Shown: positions 7,178 to 14,285, counted from the stretch's first letter. The stretch: 19,852 nt of DNA from an uncultured Colwellia sp. (GCA_913020705.1 CAJWBY010000078.1:1-19852); one strand, 5' to 3'. The notes: a model not told the origin generated them from the sequence alone. Numbers and translations: made by a program.

Positions 7178-7987
7178 ATGTATTATCAAAGTATAAATGG
7201 TGAACAAGAACAATACCTATCAATCAACAATCGAGGATTAGGGTATGGTGATGGGGTATTTACTACCGCCAAAGTAGCCAATGGGAAAATTCATTTATTA
7301 TCTGCGCACATTGAACGTTTAACAAATAGTTGCAATAAGCTCAATATCCCCCTTCCAAATTTCAGTGACATTATTGCTGAATTAACTGAAGTAGCGAACA
7401 GATATAAATTGGCAGTCGCAAAAATCATAATCACTGCTGGAGATGGCGGAAGAGGATATTCACGTCAAGGATGTTCTAGCAGTAATGTTATTATCACTTT
7501 TCATACATTTCCGGGACATTATTCAACATTACATCAAAAAGGTATTAAGCTAGGTGTATCAACGTTGAAAATAGGAATAAATCCATTAACTGCAGGTATT
7601 AAACACCTTAACCGTCTGGAGCAAGTACTTATTCGCCAAGAATTAGATAACCGGAATGAAGATGATTTATTAGTATTGAATTACTTAAATAACGTGATTG
7701 AAGCAACTGCAGCTAATGTGTTTTGGCTTAAGAATAATATTTGGTACACACCTACATTAGATGAATCAGGTGTTGAAGGATTAATGCGTAATCATATTTT
7801 ACAAACTTGTAGCCACTTTTGTGAAACAAGTATCGTTGTCGCCAAGCTCTCTGAATTAGAATGTATAGATGCAATGTTCATTTGTAATAGTGTGATGGGA
7901 GTTATACCCGTAAGAAAATTTGAAAATCAAACGTTATCATTAGCACCTTGCCATGAAATTGCAGAGCTTATAAAGGATGTTACGTAA
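7178..7987 (+). CDS. pabC: Aminodeoxychorismate lyase PabC
   Basis: PabC is a PLP enzyme of the class IV aminotransferase fold. It splits 4-amino-4-deoxychorismate into p-aminobenzoate and pyruvate, supplying folate synthesis. The 269-residue protein has the same length as E. coli PabC. It shows NRGLGYGDGVFTT at 18-30, the PLP lysine K142 in GIKHLNRLEQVLIRQE, and IEATAANVFWLKN in the second half. A branched-chain aminotransferase is the main alternative, but the short length and the tie to mltG favour PabC. The ATG at 7178 has no clear Shine-Dalgarno sequence. mltG begins 3 bases after its stop, so the two are translationally linked. The fabF terminator lies directly upstream. Confidence 0.93.
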   Translation: MYYQSINGEQEQYLSINNRGLGYGDGVFTTAKVANGKIHLLSAHIERLTNSCNKLNIPLPNFSDIIAELTEVANRYKLAVAKIIITAGDGGRGYSRQGCSSSNVIITFHTFPGHYSTLHQKGIKLGVSTLKIGINPLTAGIKHLNRLEQVLIRQELDNRNEDDLLVLNYLNNVIEATAANVFWLKNNIWYTPTLDESGVEGLMRNHILQTCSHFCETSIVVAKLSELECIDAMFICNSVMGVIPVRKFENQTLSLAPCHEIAELIKDVT

Positions 7988-7990
7988 AAG

Positions 7991-9001
7991 ATGAAACTTT
8001 TTAAAATATTATTGGCGACTTTATTGATAACATTGCTCATTTCCAGTGCTTCGCTGATTGGTTACACTTTTTATCAAACCAAACAGCCTCTTGATATTGA
8101 AACACCTCAATTATTAACAATCAAAGATGGTACATCGTTTAGTCACTTTTCTAAGCAGTTGATAAAAAAGGGGTGGATAGATAACCGTTTTTGGCTGCGT
8201 AATTATGTTCGACTAAAACCTCAATACGTTAATATAAAGGCAGGAACTTATAAAGTAGCTAAAAATAGTTCATTACAAGATTTGTTAAAGCAGCTACTTG
8301 CGGGTAAAGAACATCAGTTTAGTGTCACATTTATCGAAGGAACAACTTTTAAAGAGTGGGTAGTGCAACTAAATGATCTCGAAAATATCGTTCATACTAT
8401 TCAAGATTACGCCGTTCATGAAATCGCTACTGAACTAAACATTAGCCGAGAAAACCCAGAAGGGCTTTTTTACCCCGACACTTACGCCTTCACTGCAGGT
8501 ACAACAGATATTCAGATATTAAAGCGGGCTCAACATAGAATGTCTGTAGAATTAGACTTGGCATGGGAAAGTCGTGTTGAACCTTTACCGTATGAAAATA
8601 AATATCAAGCATTGATAATGGCTTCAATTATTGAAAAAGAAAGTGGAAAAAATGCTGAGCATGGAATTATATCATCAGTATTTGTTAATCGCTTGAATAT
8701 AAAAATGCGCTTACAAACAGATCCCACGATAATCTATGGACTAGGCGAACGATATAAAGGCGATATTAAACGTAAACATATAAGAGAGAAAACAGCGTAT
8801 AATACTTACCGAATTAATGGCTTACCTCCCACGCCAATTGCTATGGCTGGTAAAAGTGCTATACATGCCGCTTTAAATCCTTTAACCACGGATTTTTTAT
8901 ATTTTGTCAGTAATGGAAATGGTCAGCATATATTTTCGACTAACTTAAAAGATCATAATACGGCTGTTACCAAATATCAGTTGAACCAAAAAACTCAATA
9001 A
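7991..9001 (+). CDS. mltG: Endolytic murein transglycosylase MltG
   Basis: MltG (YceG) cleaves nascent glycan strands in the inner-membrane periplasmic face and is thought to set peptidoglycan chain length. The 336-residue protein starts with a short basic stretch and one membrane segment at about residues 5-28, then a periplasmic domain. The YceG catalytic region is clear: ALIMASIIEKES, with E215 equivalent to E. coli E218, then MRLQTDPTIIYGLGERY, TAYNTYRINGLPPTPIA and the ending YFVSNGNGQHIFSTNL. The pabC-mltG-tmk-holB order is the same as in E. coli (pabC-yceG-tmk-holB). The start codon lies 3 bases after the pabC stop, and tmk follows after 11 bases. Confidence 0.96.
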   Translation: MKLFKILLATLLITLLISSASLIGYTFYQTKQPLDIETPQLLTIKDGTSFSHFSKQLIKKGWIDNRFWLRNYVRLKPQYVNIKAGTYKVAKNSSLQDLLKQLLAGKEHQFSVTFIEGTTFKEWVVQLNDLENIVHTIQDYAVHEIATELNISRENPEGLFYPDTYAFTAGTTDIQILKRAQHRMSVELDLAWESRVEPLPYENKYQALIMASIIEKESGKNAEHGIISSVFVNRLNIKMRLQTDPTIIYGLGERYKGDIKRKHIREKTAYNTYRINGLPPTPIAMAGKSAIHAALNPLTTDFLYFVSNGNGQHIFSTNLKDHNTAVTKYQLNQKTQ

Positions 9002-9012
9002 GAAGTGAATAA

Positions 9013-9657
9013 ATGAAGAAAGGTCAATTTATTGTAATAGAAGGAATTGAAGGCGCTGGTAAATCTTCTGCTATTTCGGTGGTGAAAAAAGTACTTATAA
9101 AACATGGTATTGATTTTATAAATACCCGTGAGCCAGGAGGTACTCCTTTAGCAGAATCATTGAGAGATATTGTTAAATCAGCAGATCATGAAGAAGTCTT
9201 AACACAAGAAACTGAATTATTACTGATGTACGCTAGTAGAAGTCAATTACTTGCAAATAGAATTCTTCCTGCCTTAGATAAAGGGCAATGGGTTATTGGT
9301 GATCGTCATGATCTAAGTTCAAGAGCTTATCAAGGTGGTGGAAGAGAATTCAACGATGAACTTATGGAAACTATTGCGCAGGTAACGTTAAAGGGATTCA
9401 AACCTCAGTTGACACTTTATTTGGATATATCTCCTGAATTAGGTTTAGCAAGAGCACAAGCACGTGGCGCTTTAGATCGTATCGAATTAGAAAAAATAGA
9501 ATTTTTTCATCGCGTGCGAAATAAATACCGTGAAATTGCATTAGCTGACGACAGTATTAAAATTATTGATGCGAGTGCACCCATGCCAGTGGTACATAAT
9601 AACATTCGTTTAGCAGTTAATGCCTTTTTGAAAGTAAATAATGTTCATGAAAGTTAG
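9013..9657 (+). CDS. tmk: Thymidylate kinase
   Basis: Tmk phosphorylates dTMP to dTDP with ATP, an essential step toward dTTP. The 214-residue protein has the P-loop GIEGAGKS at 11-18 and the TREPGGTPLAE segment at 38-48. DRHDLSSRAYQGGGR at 97-111 is the DR(Y/H) motif with the dTMP-binding region. The LID part reads ARGALDRIE at 150-158. The Arg in the LID rather than the P-loop marks the E. coli-type (type II) enzyme. The P-loop here has A at the position where type I enzymes carry R. The start is 11 bases after mltG and holB follows after 12 bases, so it is an operon gene. Confidence 0.96.
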   Translation: MKKGQFIVIEGIEGAGKSSAISVVKKVLIKHGIDFINTREPGGTPLAESLRDIVKSADHEEVLTQETELLLMYASRSQLLANRILPALDKGQWVIGDRHDLSSRAYQGGGREFNDELMETIAQVTLKGFKPQLTLYLDISPELGLARAQARGALDRIELEKIEFFHRVRNKYREIALADDSIKIIDASAPMPVVHNNIRLAVNAFLKVNNVHES

Positions 9658-9669
9658 TAGGAAGCCCTA

Positions 9670-10581
9670 ATGCACAGTTGGTTAGAACAACAGCAGCTTT
9701 TATTGTCTAAGCAAATATCACAAATAAAGTTACCTCATGCTATTTTAATTAATGGTGTGGATGGTGCAGGTAAAAGTGAACTTTCTCAATGGCTTATAAA
9801 GGTTCTTTCATGTACCCAACCTGAGAAAATTCAAAATATTTTAACACCATGTGAAAGTTGTAAGTCCTGCTTGTTGCAAAGGAGTAATACTTATCCTGAT
9901 CACTTGCTTATAGAAAGTGGTGGTAAAAGCATTGGAGTTGACCAAGTAAGACAAGCCAGTCGTTTTTTTGAAAAAACAGCGCAAATAGGTCACTGTAAAA
10001 CTTCATTAATAACGGCAGCCCATAACATGACTATATCAGCGGCTAATGCTTTATTAAAAACGCTTGAAGAACCTAATCCTGATAACTATATAGTCTTATT
10101 AACATCTGAACTTGAAACATTATTACCTACAATAATTAGTCGTTGTTTTATTATAGATATCAGACCACCTGTTGGAGAGGCGTTACTAGCAGAGCTGAAA
10201 CAGTCAGGTTCAGATCCTTTTGTTAATCTGAGCCAATTGAAAGAATTATCTGATTCATCTATTAATGAAAAGTATCAAAATTTTGAAAGTTGTTTTTGTA
10301 CCTTTTTACAGAAAAAGCCAATAAACCGTAGTGAAGTATTGAATTTGTTAAATGATAATACAGACAGTGTACGTTGGTTAGAAAAAGTTATGGTTAAATT
10401 GATGAGACAACAATATAACTGGTTAGAGGGTGACAACCTCCTTAATGAAAAAGTAATATGGGCGATATATCAATTAGTTTTGTCTGCCATTAAACAGCTT
10501 AAGTTATTAATGCAGGCGAATAAACAGTTTATATTTGAAAAACTACTTGTTGATATAGCAGCTCTGATTAATGAATCATAA
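9670..10581 (+). CDS. holB: DNA polymerase III subunit delta' (clamp loader)
   Basis: HolB is the rigid stator subunit of the clamp loader, which opens the sliding clamp and places it on DNA. The 303-residue protein is a AAA+ ATPase-fold member with four zinc-binding cysteines, C48, C61, C64 and C67. It has NALLKTLEEP at 126-135 and the SRC motif at 157-159, which completes the ATP site of the neighbouring subunit. The P-loop reads GVDGAGKS at 29-36 and looks intact, while in E. coli delta' it is degenerate and does not bind ATP. The chain is shorter than E. coli HolB (334), with a divergent C-terminal collar domain. AGGAAG precedes the ATG. It follows tmk as in many gammaproteobacteria. Confidence 0.92.
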   Translation: MHSWLEQQQLLLSKQISQIKLPHAILINGVDGAGKSELSQWLIKVLSCTQPEKIQNILTPCESCKSCLLQRSNTYPDHLLIESGGKSIGVDQVRQASRFFEKTAQIGHCKTSLITAAHNMTISAANALLKTLEEPNPDNYIVLLTSELETLLPTIISRCFIIDIRPPVGEALLAELKQSGSDPFVNLSQLKELSDSSINEKYQNFESCFCTFLQKKPINRSEVLNLLNDNTDSVRWLEKVMVKLMRQQYNWLEGDNLLNEKVIWAIYQLVLSAIKQLKLLMQANKQFIFEKLLVDIAALINES

Positions 10582-10613
10582 ATAATAGCGCTATAAAATT
10601 TTGAGGAATTGTT

Positions 10614-10940
10614 ATGCACGAATTTAGGGTAGAGTTTTTATCTGATAGAGAGCTATATCAATACTATATGCCTTTTGTAAAAAGTGGCGGTTTATTCGTT
10701 CGTACACCAGAAAAGTTTGATTTAGGTGACGAAATTAAACTTGAAGTTACTTTACCAGACGCGTTAGAAGCATCGATAGTTATTGGTAAGGTTTGTTGGT
10801 TAACGCCAATAGGAGCTCAAAATGGTACGCCAGCTGGTATTGGTGTCATGTTTGAAGAAGATGAAGAGCATGTTCGTAATCAAATTGAAAAATTAATAGG
10901 GCGCTTATTAAACTCGTCTGAACCTACATTATCAATGTAG
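10614..10940 (+). CDS. pilZ: Type IV pilus assembly protein PilZ
   Basis: This 108-residue protein matches the founding PilZ of Pseudomonas aeruginosa. Shared features are YMPFVKSGGLFVRT early, LGDEIKL in the middle, GKVCWLTPIGAQ and AGIGVMF later, and the same style of ending (PTLSM against PTHTM). PilZ of this branch is needed for type IV pilus assembly, working with FimX and PilB in Xanthomonas and Pseudomonas. It lacks the RxxxR and (D/N)xSxxG c-di-GMP motifs, and I see neither here, so direct c-di-GMP binding is unlikely. The position between holB and tatD is also that of Pseudomonas. GAGGA precedes the ATG. A 9-bp hairpin spans the stop codon. Confidence 0.9.
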   Translation: MHEFRVEFLSDRELYQYYMPFVKSGGLFVRTPEKFDLGDEIKLEVTLPDALEASIVIGKVCWLTPIGAQNGTPAGIGVMFEEDEEHVRNQIEKLIGRLLNSSEPTLSM

Positions 10941-10947
10941 GTGTTTT
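10922..10947 (+). terminator. Hairpin over the pilZ stop codon, weak terminator or coupling element
   Basis: acctacatt (10922-10930) and aatgtaggt (10934-10942) form a perfect 9-bp stem with a 3-base loop, followed by GTTTT. The stem contains the pilZ TAG at 10938-10940. It could partly terminate transcription or tune tatD expression. Ribosomes finishing pilZ would melt it. Confidence 0.4.
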
Positions 10948-10967
10948 GTACATAATTAAAAAATATT

Positions 10968-10971
10968 GGAG
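10968..10971 (+). promoter_or_regulatory. Ribosome binding site that sets the tatD TTG start
   Basis: GGAG lies 7 bases before the TTG at 10979. This spacing and the protein alignment favour that TTG over the in-frame TTG at 10946, which lies upstream of the GGAG. Confidence 0.75.
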
Positions 10972-10978
10972 AAACTGT

Positions 10979-11749
10979 TTGTTTATTGATTCACATTGCC
11001 ATTTAGATAGGCTTGATTTAACTGAGTTTGATGATGAACTAGATAATGTACTTGAAGCAGCTAAAACTGCTCAAGTCGATGAAATATTATGTGTTAGCGT
11101 TACCTTAGCTGAATTTCCTAGTATGGTAGAAAAAACAGCTAAATATAAAAATGTTTGGCTTTCTTGTGGTGCTCATCCGTTAAATCAAGATGATCTCATT
11201 GACCAAGAAGAATTGGCTCGATTATCACAAACAGACAGAGTTATCGCGATTGGCGAGACAGGTTTAGATTATTTCTATGCGCCTGAAACTAAGGCTGTTC
11301 AACTGGATTCTTTTCGTAAACATGTCCGTGTTGCAAATCAGCTAAATAAACCGTTAATTATTCATACCCGTGATGCTCAGCAAGATACTTTAGATATGCT
11401 TCGAGAAGAAAATGCTGAAAATGTTGGTGGAATTTTGCACTGTTTCACCGAAACATGGGATATGGCAAAGCAAGCTATTGATATGGGATTCTATATATCA
11501 TTTTCAGGTATTGTTACCTTTAAGAATGCCAGTGAGTTGCGTGAAGTTGCAAAACAAGTACCTGATGATAAGTTTTTAATTGAAACTGATGCTCCTTATT
11601 TAGCACCAGTTCCTCATCGAGGAAAACAAAACCAGCCTGCTTATGTTGCCGATGTTGCTAAGTTTTTAGCCAGTGTACGTGGACAGTCAGTTGAAGAAAT
11701 AGCTGCACTTTCAACAGCAAACTTTAAACGTCTTTTTAAAATGAAATAA
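10979..11749 (+). CDS. TatD-family metal-dependent hydrolase (YcfH type)
   Basis: TatD-family proteins are TIM-barrel metal-dependent nucleases; E. coli TatD itself is a 3'-5' exonuclease. The role of the YcfH branch is less clear. From the TTG at 10979 the protein has 256 residues and begins MFIDSHCHLDRLDL, where HxH supplies metal ligands. It continues with GAHPLN, IGETGLDYFYAPET, IIHTRDA, GGILHCFTE, FYISFSGIVTFKNA, LIETDAPYLAP and HRGKQNQP. The closest pattern is E. coli YcfH, including the holB neighbourhood. The longer reading from the TTG at 10946 adds 11 residues (MYIIKKYWRNC) that family members lack, and would place the GGAG inside the gene. All active-site motifs are intact. Confidence 0.92.
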   Translation: MFIDSHCHLDRLDLTEFDDELDNVLEAAKTAQVDEILCVSVTLAEFPSMVEKTAKYKNVWLSCGAHPLNQDDLIDQEELARLSQTDRVIAIGETGLDYFYAPETKAVQLDSFRKHVRVANQLNKPLIIHTRDAQQDTLDMLREENAENVGGILHCFTETWDMAKQAIDMGFYISFSGIVTFKNASELREVAKQVPDDKFLIETDAPYLAPVPHRGKQNQPAYVADVAKFLASVRGQSVEEIAALSTANFKRLFKMK

Positions 11750-11799
11750 TAGCTAAGTTTGTGTCAATATATTTATCTATTTATATCTAAAAAAAGAAC

Positions 11800-11832
11800 A
11801 AAAAAGTGCCCGAAACTATTGCTAGTTCGGGC
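11800..11832 (-). terminator. Intrinsic terminator on the minus strand
   Basis: gcccgaa (11808-11814) pairs with ttcgggc (11826-11832). The stem continues as cta/tag past one bulged A, with loop ttgc. On the minus strand the hairpin is followed by AC, T6, GTTC and T7. The plus strand has no T-run after it (it continues ccaagggga). It therefore acts on transcripts moving leftward, although no minus-strand gene is annotated nearby. Confidence 0.65.
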
Positions 11833-11842
11833 CCAAGGGGAT

Positions 11843-11862
11843 GACTCATAAGGAAGTGAGTC
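11843..11862. repeat. Short inverted repeat beside the minus-strand terminator
   Basis: gactca (11843-11848) and tgagtc (11857-11862) are complementary with an 8-base spacer, taaggaag. If the region is transcribed leftward, this would be a second hairpin 5' of the terminator. The stem is short, so chance is possible. Confidence 0.4.
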
Positions 11863-12106
11863 TTGCGCTAATAAACACTATGTATAACTATGAAAATCAG
11901 TAAAATAAAAAATGAAAATGCGCGAGCAATTGATTAATATTTAAACTGTACGATTAATTGTAGTGTAAACTTTATTAAAAGCTAATTTTATTTATAATAA
12001 TTGTAAGTGACTAATAAATATGTTTTTATTTTAATAGTAAACAAATAGCTTAATTTATTGCTGAAATTTTACCCACCTGTTATGCAGTTGTTTTTAACAC
12101 GTTTTC

Positions 12107-12126
12107 CACAAGTATTTTTACTTGTG
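12107..12126. repeat. Inverted repeat upstream of the SpmAB-like gene
   Basis: cacaagta (12107-12114) and tacttgtg (12119-12126) pair perfectly over 8 bp around TTTT. No T-run follows on either strand, so it is more likely an operator or leader hairpin than a terminator. Confidence 0.45.
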
Positions 12127-12186
12127 ATACCTCCTTGTTTCATGTCATGATAATCCCATTATTTATAACTTAATAAGATTCTCTTT

Positions 12187-13416
12187 TTGTTAAATCGTCT
12201 GTGGATCAGTTTCTTTTTTATTGCTTTTGGCTCTGCGCTATATCAATGGATATTTCTTGGTAATATATTGATATTTGAAGAGCTAGTGCAGGCACTGTTT
12301 TCTATGTCAAAAGTAACAGTTGATATAGCGATTGGTTTGATAGGCATTTTGAGTTTTTGGCTAGGGATGATGAAAATTGCTGAAAACGCTGGGCTTATGG
12401 ATAAAGTTGCTCGGGCTATTTCCCCGTTATTCACCCGTTTAATGCCTGGCGTTCCTAAGGGAAATCCGGCTATTGCTTCAATGACCATGAATTTGTCCGC
12501 TAATTTTTTGGGATTAGACAATGCGGCAACGCCACTTGGCTTAAAAGCAATGCAAGATCTTCAGCAATTGAATCCAAAGAAAGATACAGCAACGAATGCG
12601 CAAATATTATTCCTAGTGTTGAATACTTCTTCAGTAACACTTTTCCCTGTAGCTGTATTTGTTTATCGAGCCCAACAAGGGGCTGCAAATCCTACCGACG
12701 TTTTTGTACCTATTATACTGGCAACTTTTGCTTCTACATTTGCAGGTTTATTAGCGGTGGCAACCGTGCAAAAAATTAAGTTACAAGATCAAATCGTTTT
12801 ATTGTACTTGTCAGGTGCCATTGCTGTAGTGGGAGGATTAGTGGTTTATTTCTCAATGCTAACGACCCAAGCACTTGCTGAACAATCGTCATTTCTTGGT
12901 AATTTCCTGATATTTTCAACGTTAATTCTTTTTATTCTAGCAGCGGTACGTAAGAAAGTTGATGTTTACGATAGTTTCATTGAAGGCGCTAAACAAGGCT
13001 TTGAAACAAGCATAAAACTTATCCCTTATTTACTTGCCATGTTGGTGGCGATAGGCGTCTTTCGTGCCAGTGGCGCATTAGCGTTAATTGTCGACAGCTT
13101 TAGGCAATTAGTGTTGTTTTTAGGTTTTGACACCCGTTTTGTAGACGCTATGCCTACCGCTTTAATGCAACCGTTAAGTGGCTCAGGTGCAAGGGCAATG
13201 ATGATTGAAACCATGAAAACTCATGGTGCTGACTCTTTTGCTGGTCGCTTAGCTTCAATTTTTCAAGGTTCAACAGAAACAACTTTTTATGTACTCGCTG
13301 TTTATTTTGGCTCTGTAGGGATCCGTTATAGTCGACATGCTATTGCGTGTGGCTTACTTGCTGATTTAGCTGGTATTTCTGCTGCAATAGGCGTTTGCTA
13401 CTGGTTCTTTGGTTAA
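12187..13416 (+). CDS. Fused SpmA/SpmB-like nucleoside-recognition (Gate) domain membrane protein
   Basis: The 409-residue protein is very hydrophobic and has two Gate (nucleoside recognition) domains. The first half resembles SpmA, with GLIGILSFWLGMMKIAE at 50-66, then NLSANFLGLDNAATPLGLKAM at 102-122 and LNTSSVTLFP at 145-154. The second half resembles SpmB, with PLSGSGARAMMIETMK at 329-344, FQGSTETTFYVLAVYFGSVG at 359-378 and a closing hydrophobic stretch. In Bacillus the two are separate proteins involved in spore-core dehydration; this organism type does not sporulate, and the role is unknown, perhaps transport of a small solute. The TTG at 12187 is chosen because an in-frame stop lies at 12166-12168 and MLNRLW fits relatives. 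There is no Shine-Dalgarno sequence. Confidence 0.85.
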   Translation: MLNRLWISFFFIAFGSALYQWIFLGNILIFEELVQALFSMSKVTVDIAIGLIGILSFWLGMMKIAENAGLMDKVARAISPLFTRLMPGVPKGNPAIASMTMNLSANFLGLDNAATPLGLKAMQDLQQLNPKKDTATNAQILFLVLNTSSVTLFPVAVFVYRAQQGAANPTDVFVPIILATFASTFAGLLAVATVQKIKLQDQIVLLYLSGAIAVVGGLVVYFSMLTTQALAEQSSFLGNFLIFSTLILFILAAVRKKVDVYDSFIEGAKQGFETSIKLIPYLLAMLVAIGVFRASGALALIVDSFRQLVLFLGFDTRFVDAMPTALMQPLSGSGARAMMIETMKTHGADSFAGRLASIFQGSTETTFYVLAVYFGSVGIRYSRHAIACGLLADLAGISAAIGVCYWFFG

Positions 13417-13450
13417 AAAGCTTCTTGTCTCCACATATTCAACTGGCCTG

Positions 13451-13462
13451 ATTGTCGACAAT
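13451..13462. promoter_or_regulatory. Upstream operator for the GntR propionate regulator
   Basis: ATTGTCGACAAT is a perfect 12-bp palindrome, 15 bases before the -35 box of the regulator gene. A near copy lies at 13523-13534. Paired palindromes next to a GntR gene usually bind that regulator. My recollection is that a TTGTCGACAA-type motif was predicted for the GntR regulator PrpQ of propionate genes, which needs checking. Confidence 0.7.
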
Positions 13463-13477
13463 TAAACTTTAGTCTAC

Positions 13478-13505
13478 TTGACTATTTATCTATATGAGCT
13501 AAAAT
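13478..13505 (+). promoter_or_regulatory. Promoter of the gntR-prpB-prpC-acnD operon
   Basis: TTGACT (13478-13483), 16 bases, then TAAAAT (13500-13505) predicts a start near 13512. The promoter is bracketed by the two TGTCGACA operators, a layout suited to repression by looping or by blocking elongation. Confidence 0.65.
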
Positions 13506-13522
13506 TCTTTCCAAACTCGTTA

Positions 13523-13534
13523 AATGTCGACAAT
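13523..13534. promoter_or_regulatory. Downstream operator overlapping the regulator start codon
   Basis: AATGTCGACAAT differs from the upstream palindrome by one base. It includes the ATG at 13524, one of two possible starts of the regulator gene. The centres of the two sites are 72 bp apart, close to seven helical turns. Confidence 0.65.
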
Positions 13535-14219
13535 CATGGCGTTAGATAATCCTACCTTACAAAAAGCAGTAACGACTGCAGATAAAGTTTTTGATGCAAT
13601 GCTTCACGCCATTGTTGATGGAAAAATTGCTGCAGGCAGCAAAATCAGTGAACCTGAGTTAGCTAAACAATATGAAATTAGTCGTTCTACATTACGAGAA
13701 GCGCTGAATCGTTTAGAGAAATGTCATTTAATTGAACGCAAAGCCAATGTAGGTTCTAGAGTTGTTGATTGTACTATCGAAGGTTTATTAGAAATTTACG
13801 TAGTACGCGAAGCACTTGAAGGCATGGCTTGCCGAGAAGCAGCAAACAACATGAGTGACGAAGAAATAGCTGAAATGCAAGCTATGCTCGCAAAACATGC
13901 AAATTCTCAAGCACTTAAAGATGGCATTTCTTACTATCAAGAAGAAGGCGATCTGGACTTCCATTATAAAGTGATTTTAGGCAGCCATAACCAACAACTT
14001 ATTAATATTTTGTGTGGTCAACTTTATCATTTAGTGCGTATGTACCGCATTCAATTTGGTATGCACAGCCCTCGCGCTACTCGGGCTTTTCATGAACATT
14101 CAAATATTATTCAAGCCATTTGTGACCGTGATGGTGAACTCGCTGAAATTCTCATGCGACGTCATATTGCTGCATCAAGAAAAAATATTGAAAACAAAAT
14201 CGCTCTACAAAATAAATAA
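13524..14219 (+). CDS. GntR-family (FCD domain) regulator of propionate catabolism
   Basis: This is a 231-residue FadR-subfamily GntR regulator. The winged helix-turn-helix is at about 22-80, with the recognition part ISEPELAKQYEISRSTLREALNRLE and then the wing VGSRVVD. The C-terminal FCD ligand domain spans about 88-220. It keeps probable metal ligands D143 and H147 in DLDFH, H190 or H192 in AFHEH, and H214 in MRRHI. Standing first in the prpB-prpC-acnD-prpF cluster, it very likely senses a cycle intermediate such as 2-methylcitrate; the ligand is inferred. It probably regulates itself through the two flanking palindromes. The ATG at 13536 (MALDNPT) is an alternative start that would leave the downstream operator outside the gene. 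E. coli uses an unrelated regulator, PrpR. PrpQ may be the right name. Confidence 0.9.
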   Translation: MSTIMALDNPTLQKAVTTADKVFDAMLHAIVDGKIAAGSKISEPELAKQYEISRSTLREALNRLEKCHLIERKANVGSRVVDCTIEGLLEIYVVREALEGMACREAANNMSDEEIAEMQAMLAKHANSQALKDGISYYQEEGDLDFHYKVILGSHNQQLINILCGQLYHLVRMYRIQFGMHSPRATRAFHEHSNIIQAICDRDGELAEILMRRHIAASRKNIENKIALQNK

Positions 14220-14285
14220 AAAAAAGTATAAAAAACCAATACAAATAACTTTAACGAATATACAAAGACAATAAGAGGACAAATC

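Larger units (their letters stand above)
11750..12186. other. 437-base gap without a protein gene
   Basis: This very AT-rich stretch has no credible open reading frame. It contains a minus-strand intrinsic terminator (11800-11832) and two further inverted repeats (11843-11862 and 12107-12126). Near 11940-11969 there is a weak minus-strand promoter-like pair, TTTACA with 18 bases to TTTAAA. No confident plus-strand promoter for the downstream membrane-protein gene was found. Confidence 0.6.

Noticed and set aside
10946..10978. Eleven-residue N-terminal extension of the TatD-family protein
   Set aside because: Family members begin right at the strand before HxH, and a well-spaced GGAG marks the TTG at 10979.
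13087..13098. A third TGTCGACA-like site (ATTGTCGACAGC) inside the SpmAB-like gene
   Set aside because: Only 10 of 12 bases match, it lies in coding sequence, and GTCGAC also occurs by chance elsewhere (for example near 815).
12187..13416. SpmA/SpmB similarity as evidence of sporulation
   Set aside because: The fused form is, to my knowledge, found in non-sporulating proteobacteria, and everything else in the window is gammaproteobacterial.
14056..14274. Plus-strand 72-codon frame running past the end of the GntR gene
   Set aside because: It is out of frame inside the regulator's conserved FCD domain, and its tail is Lys-rich translated AT-rich spacer.
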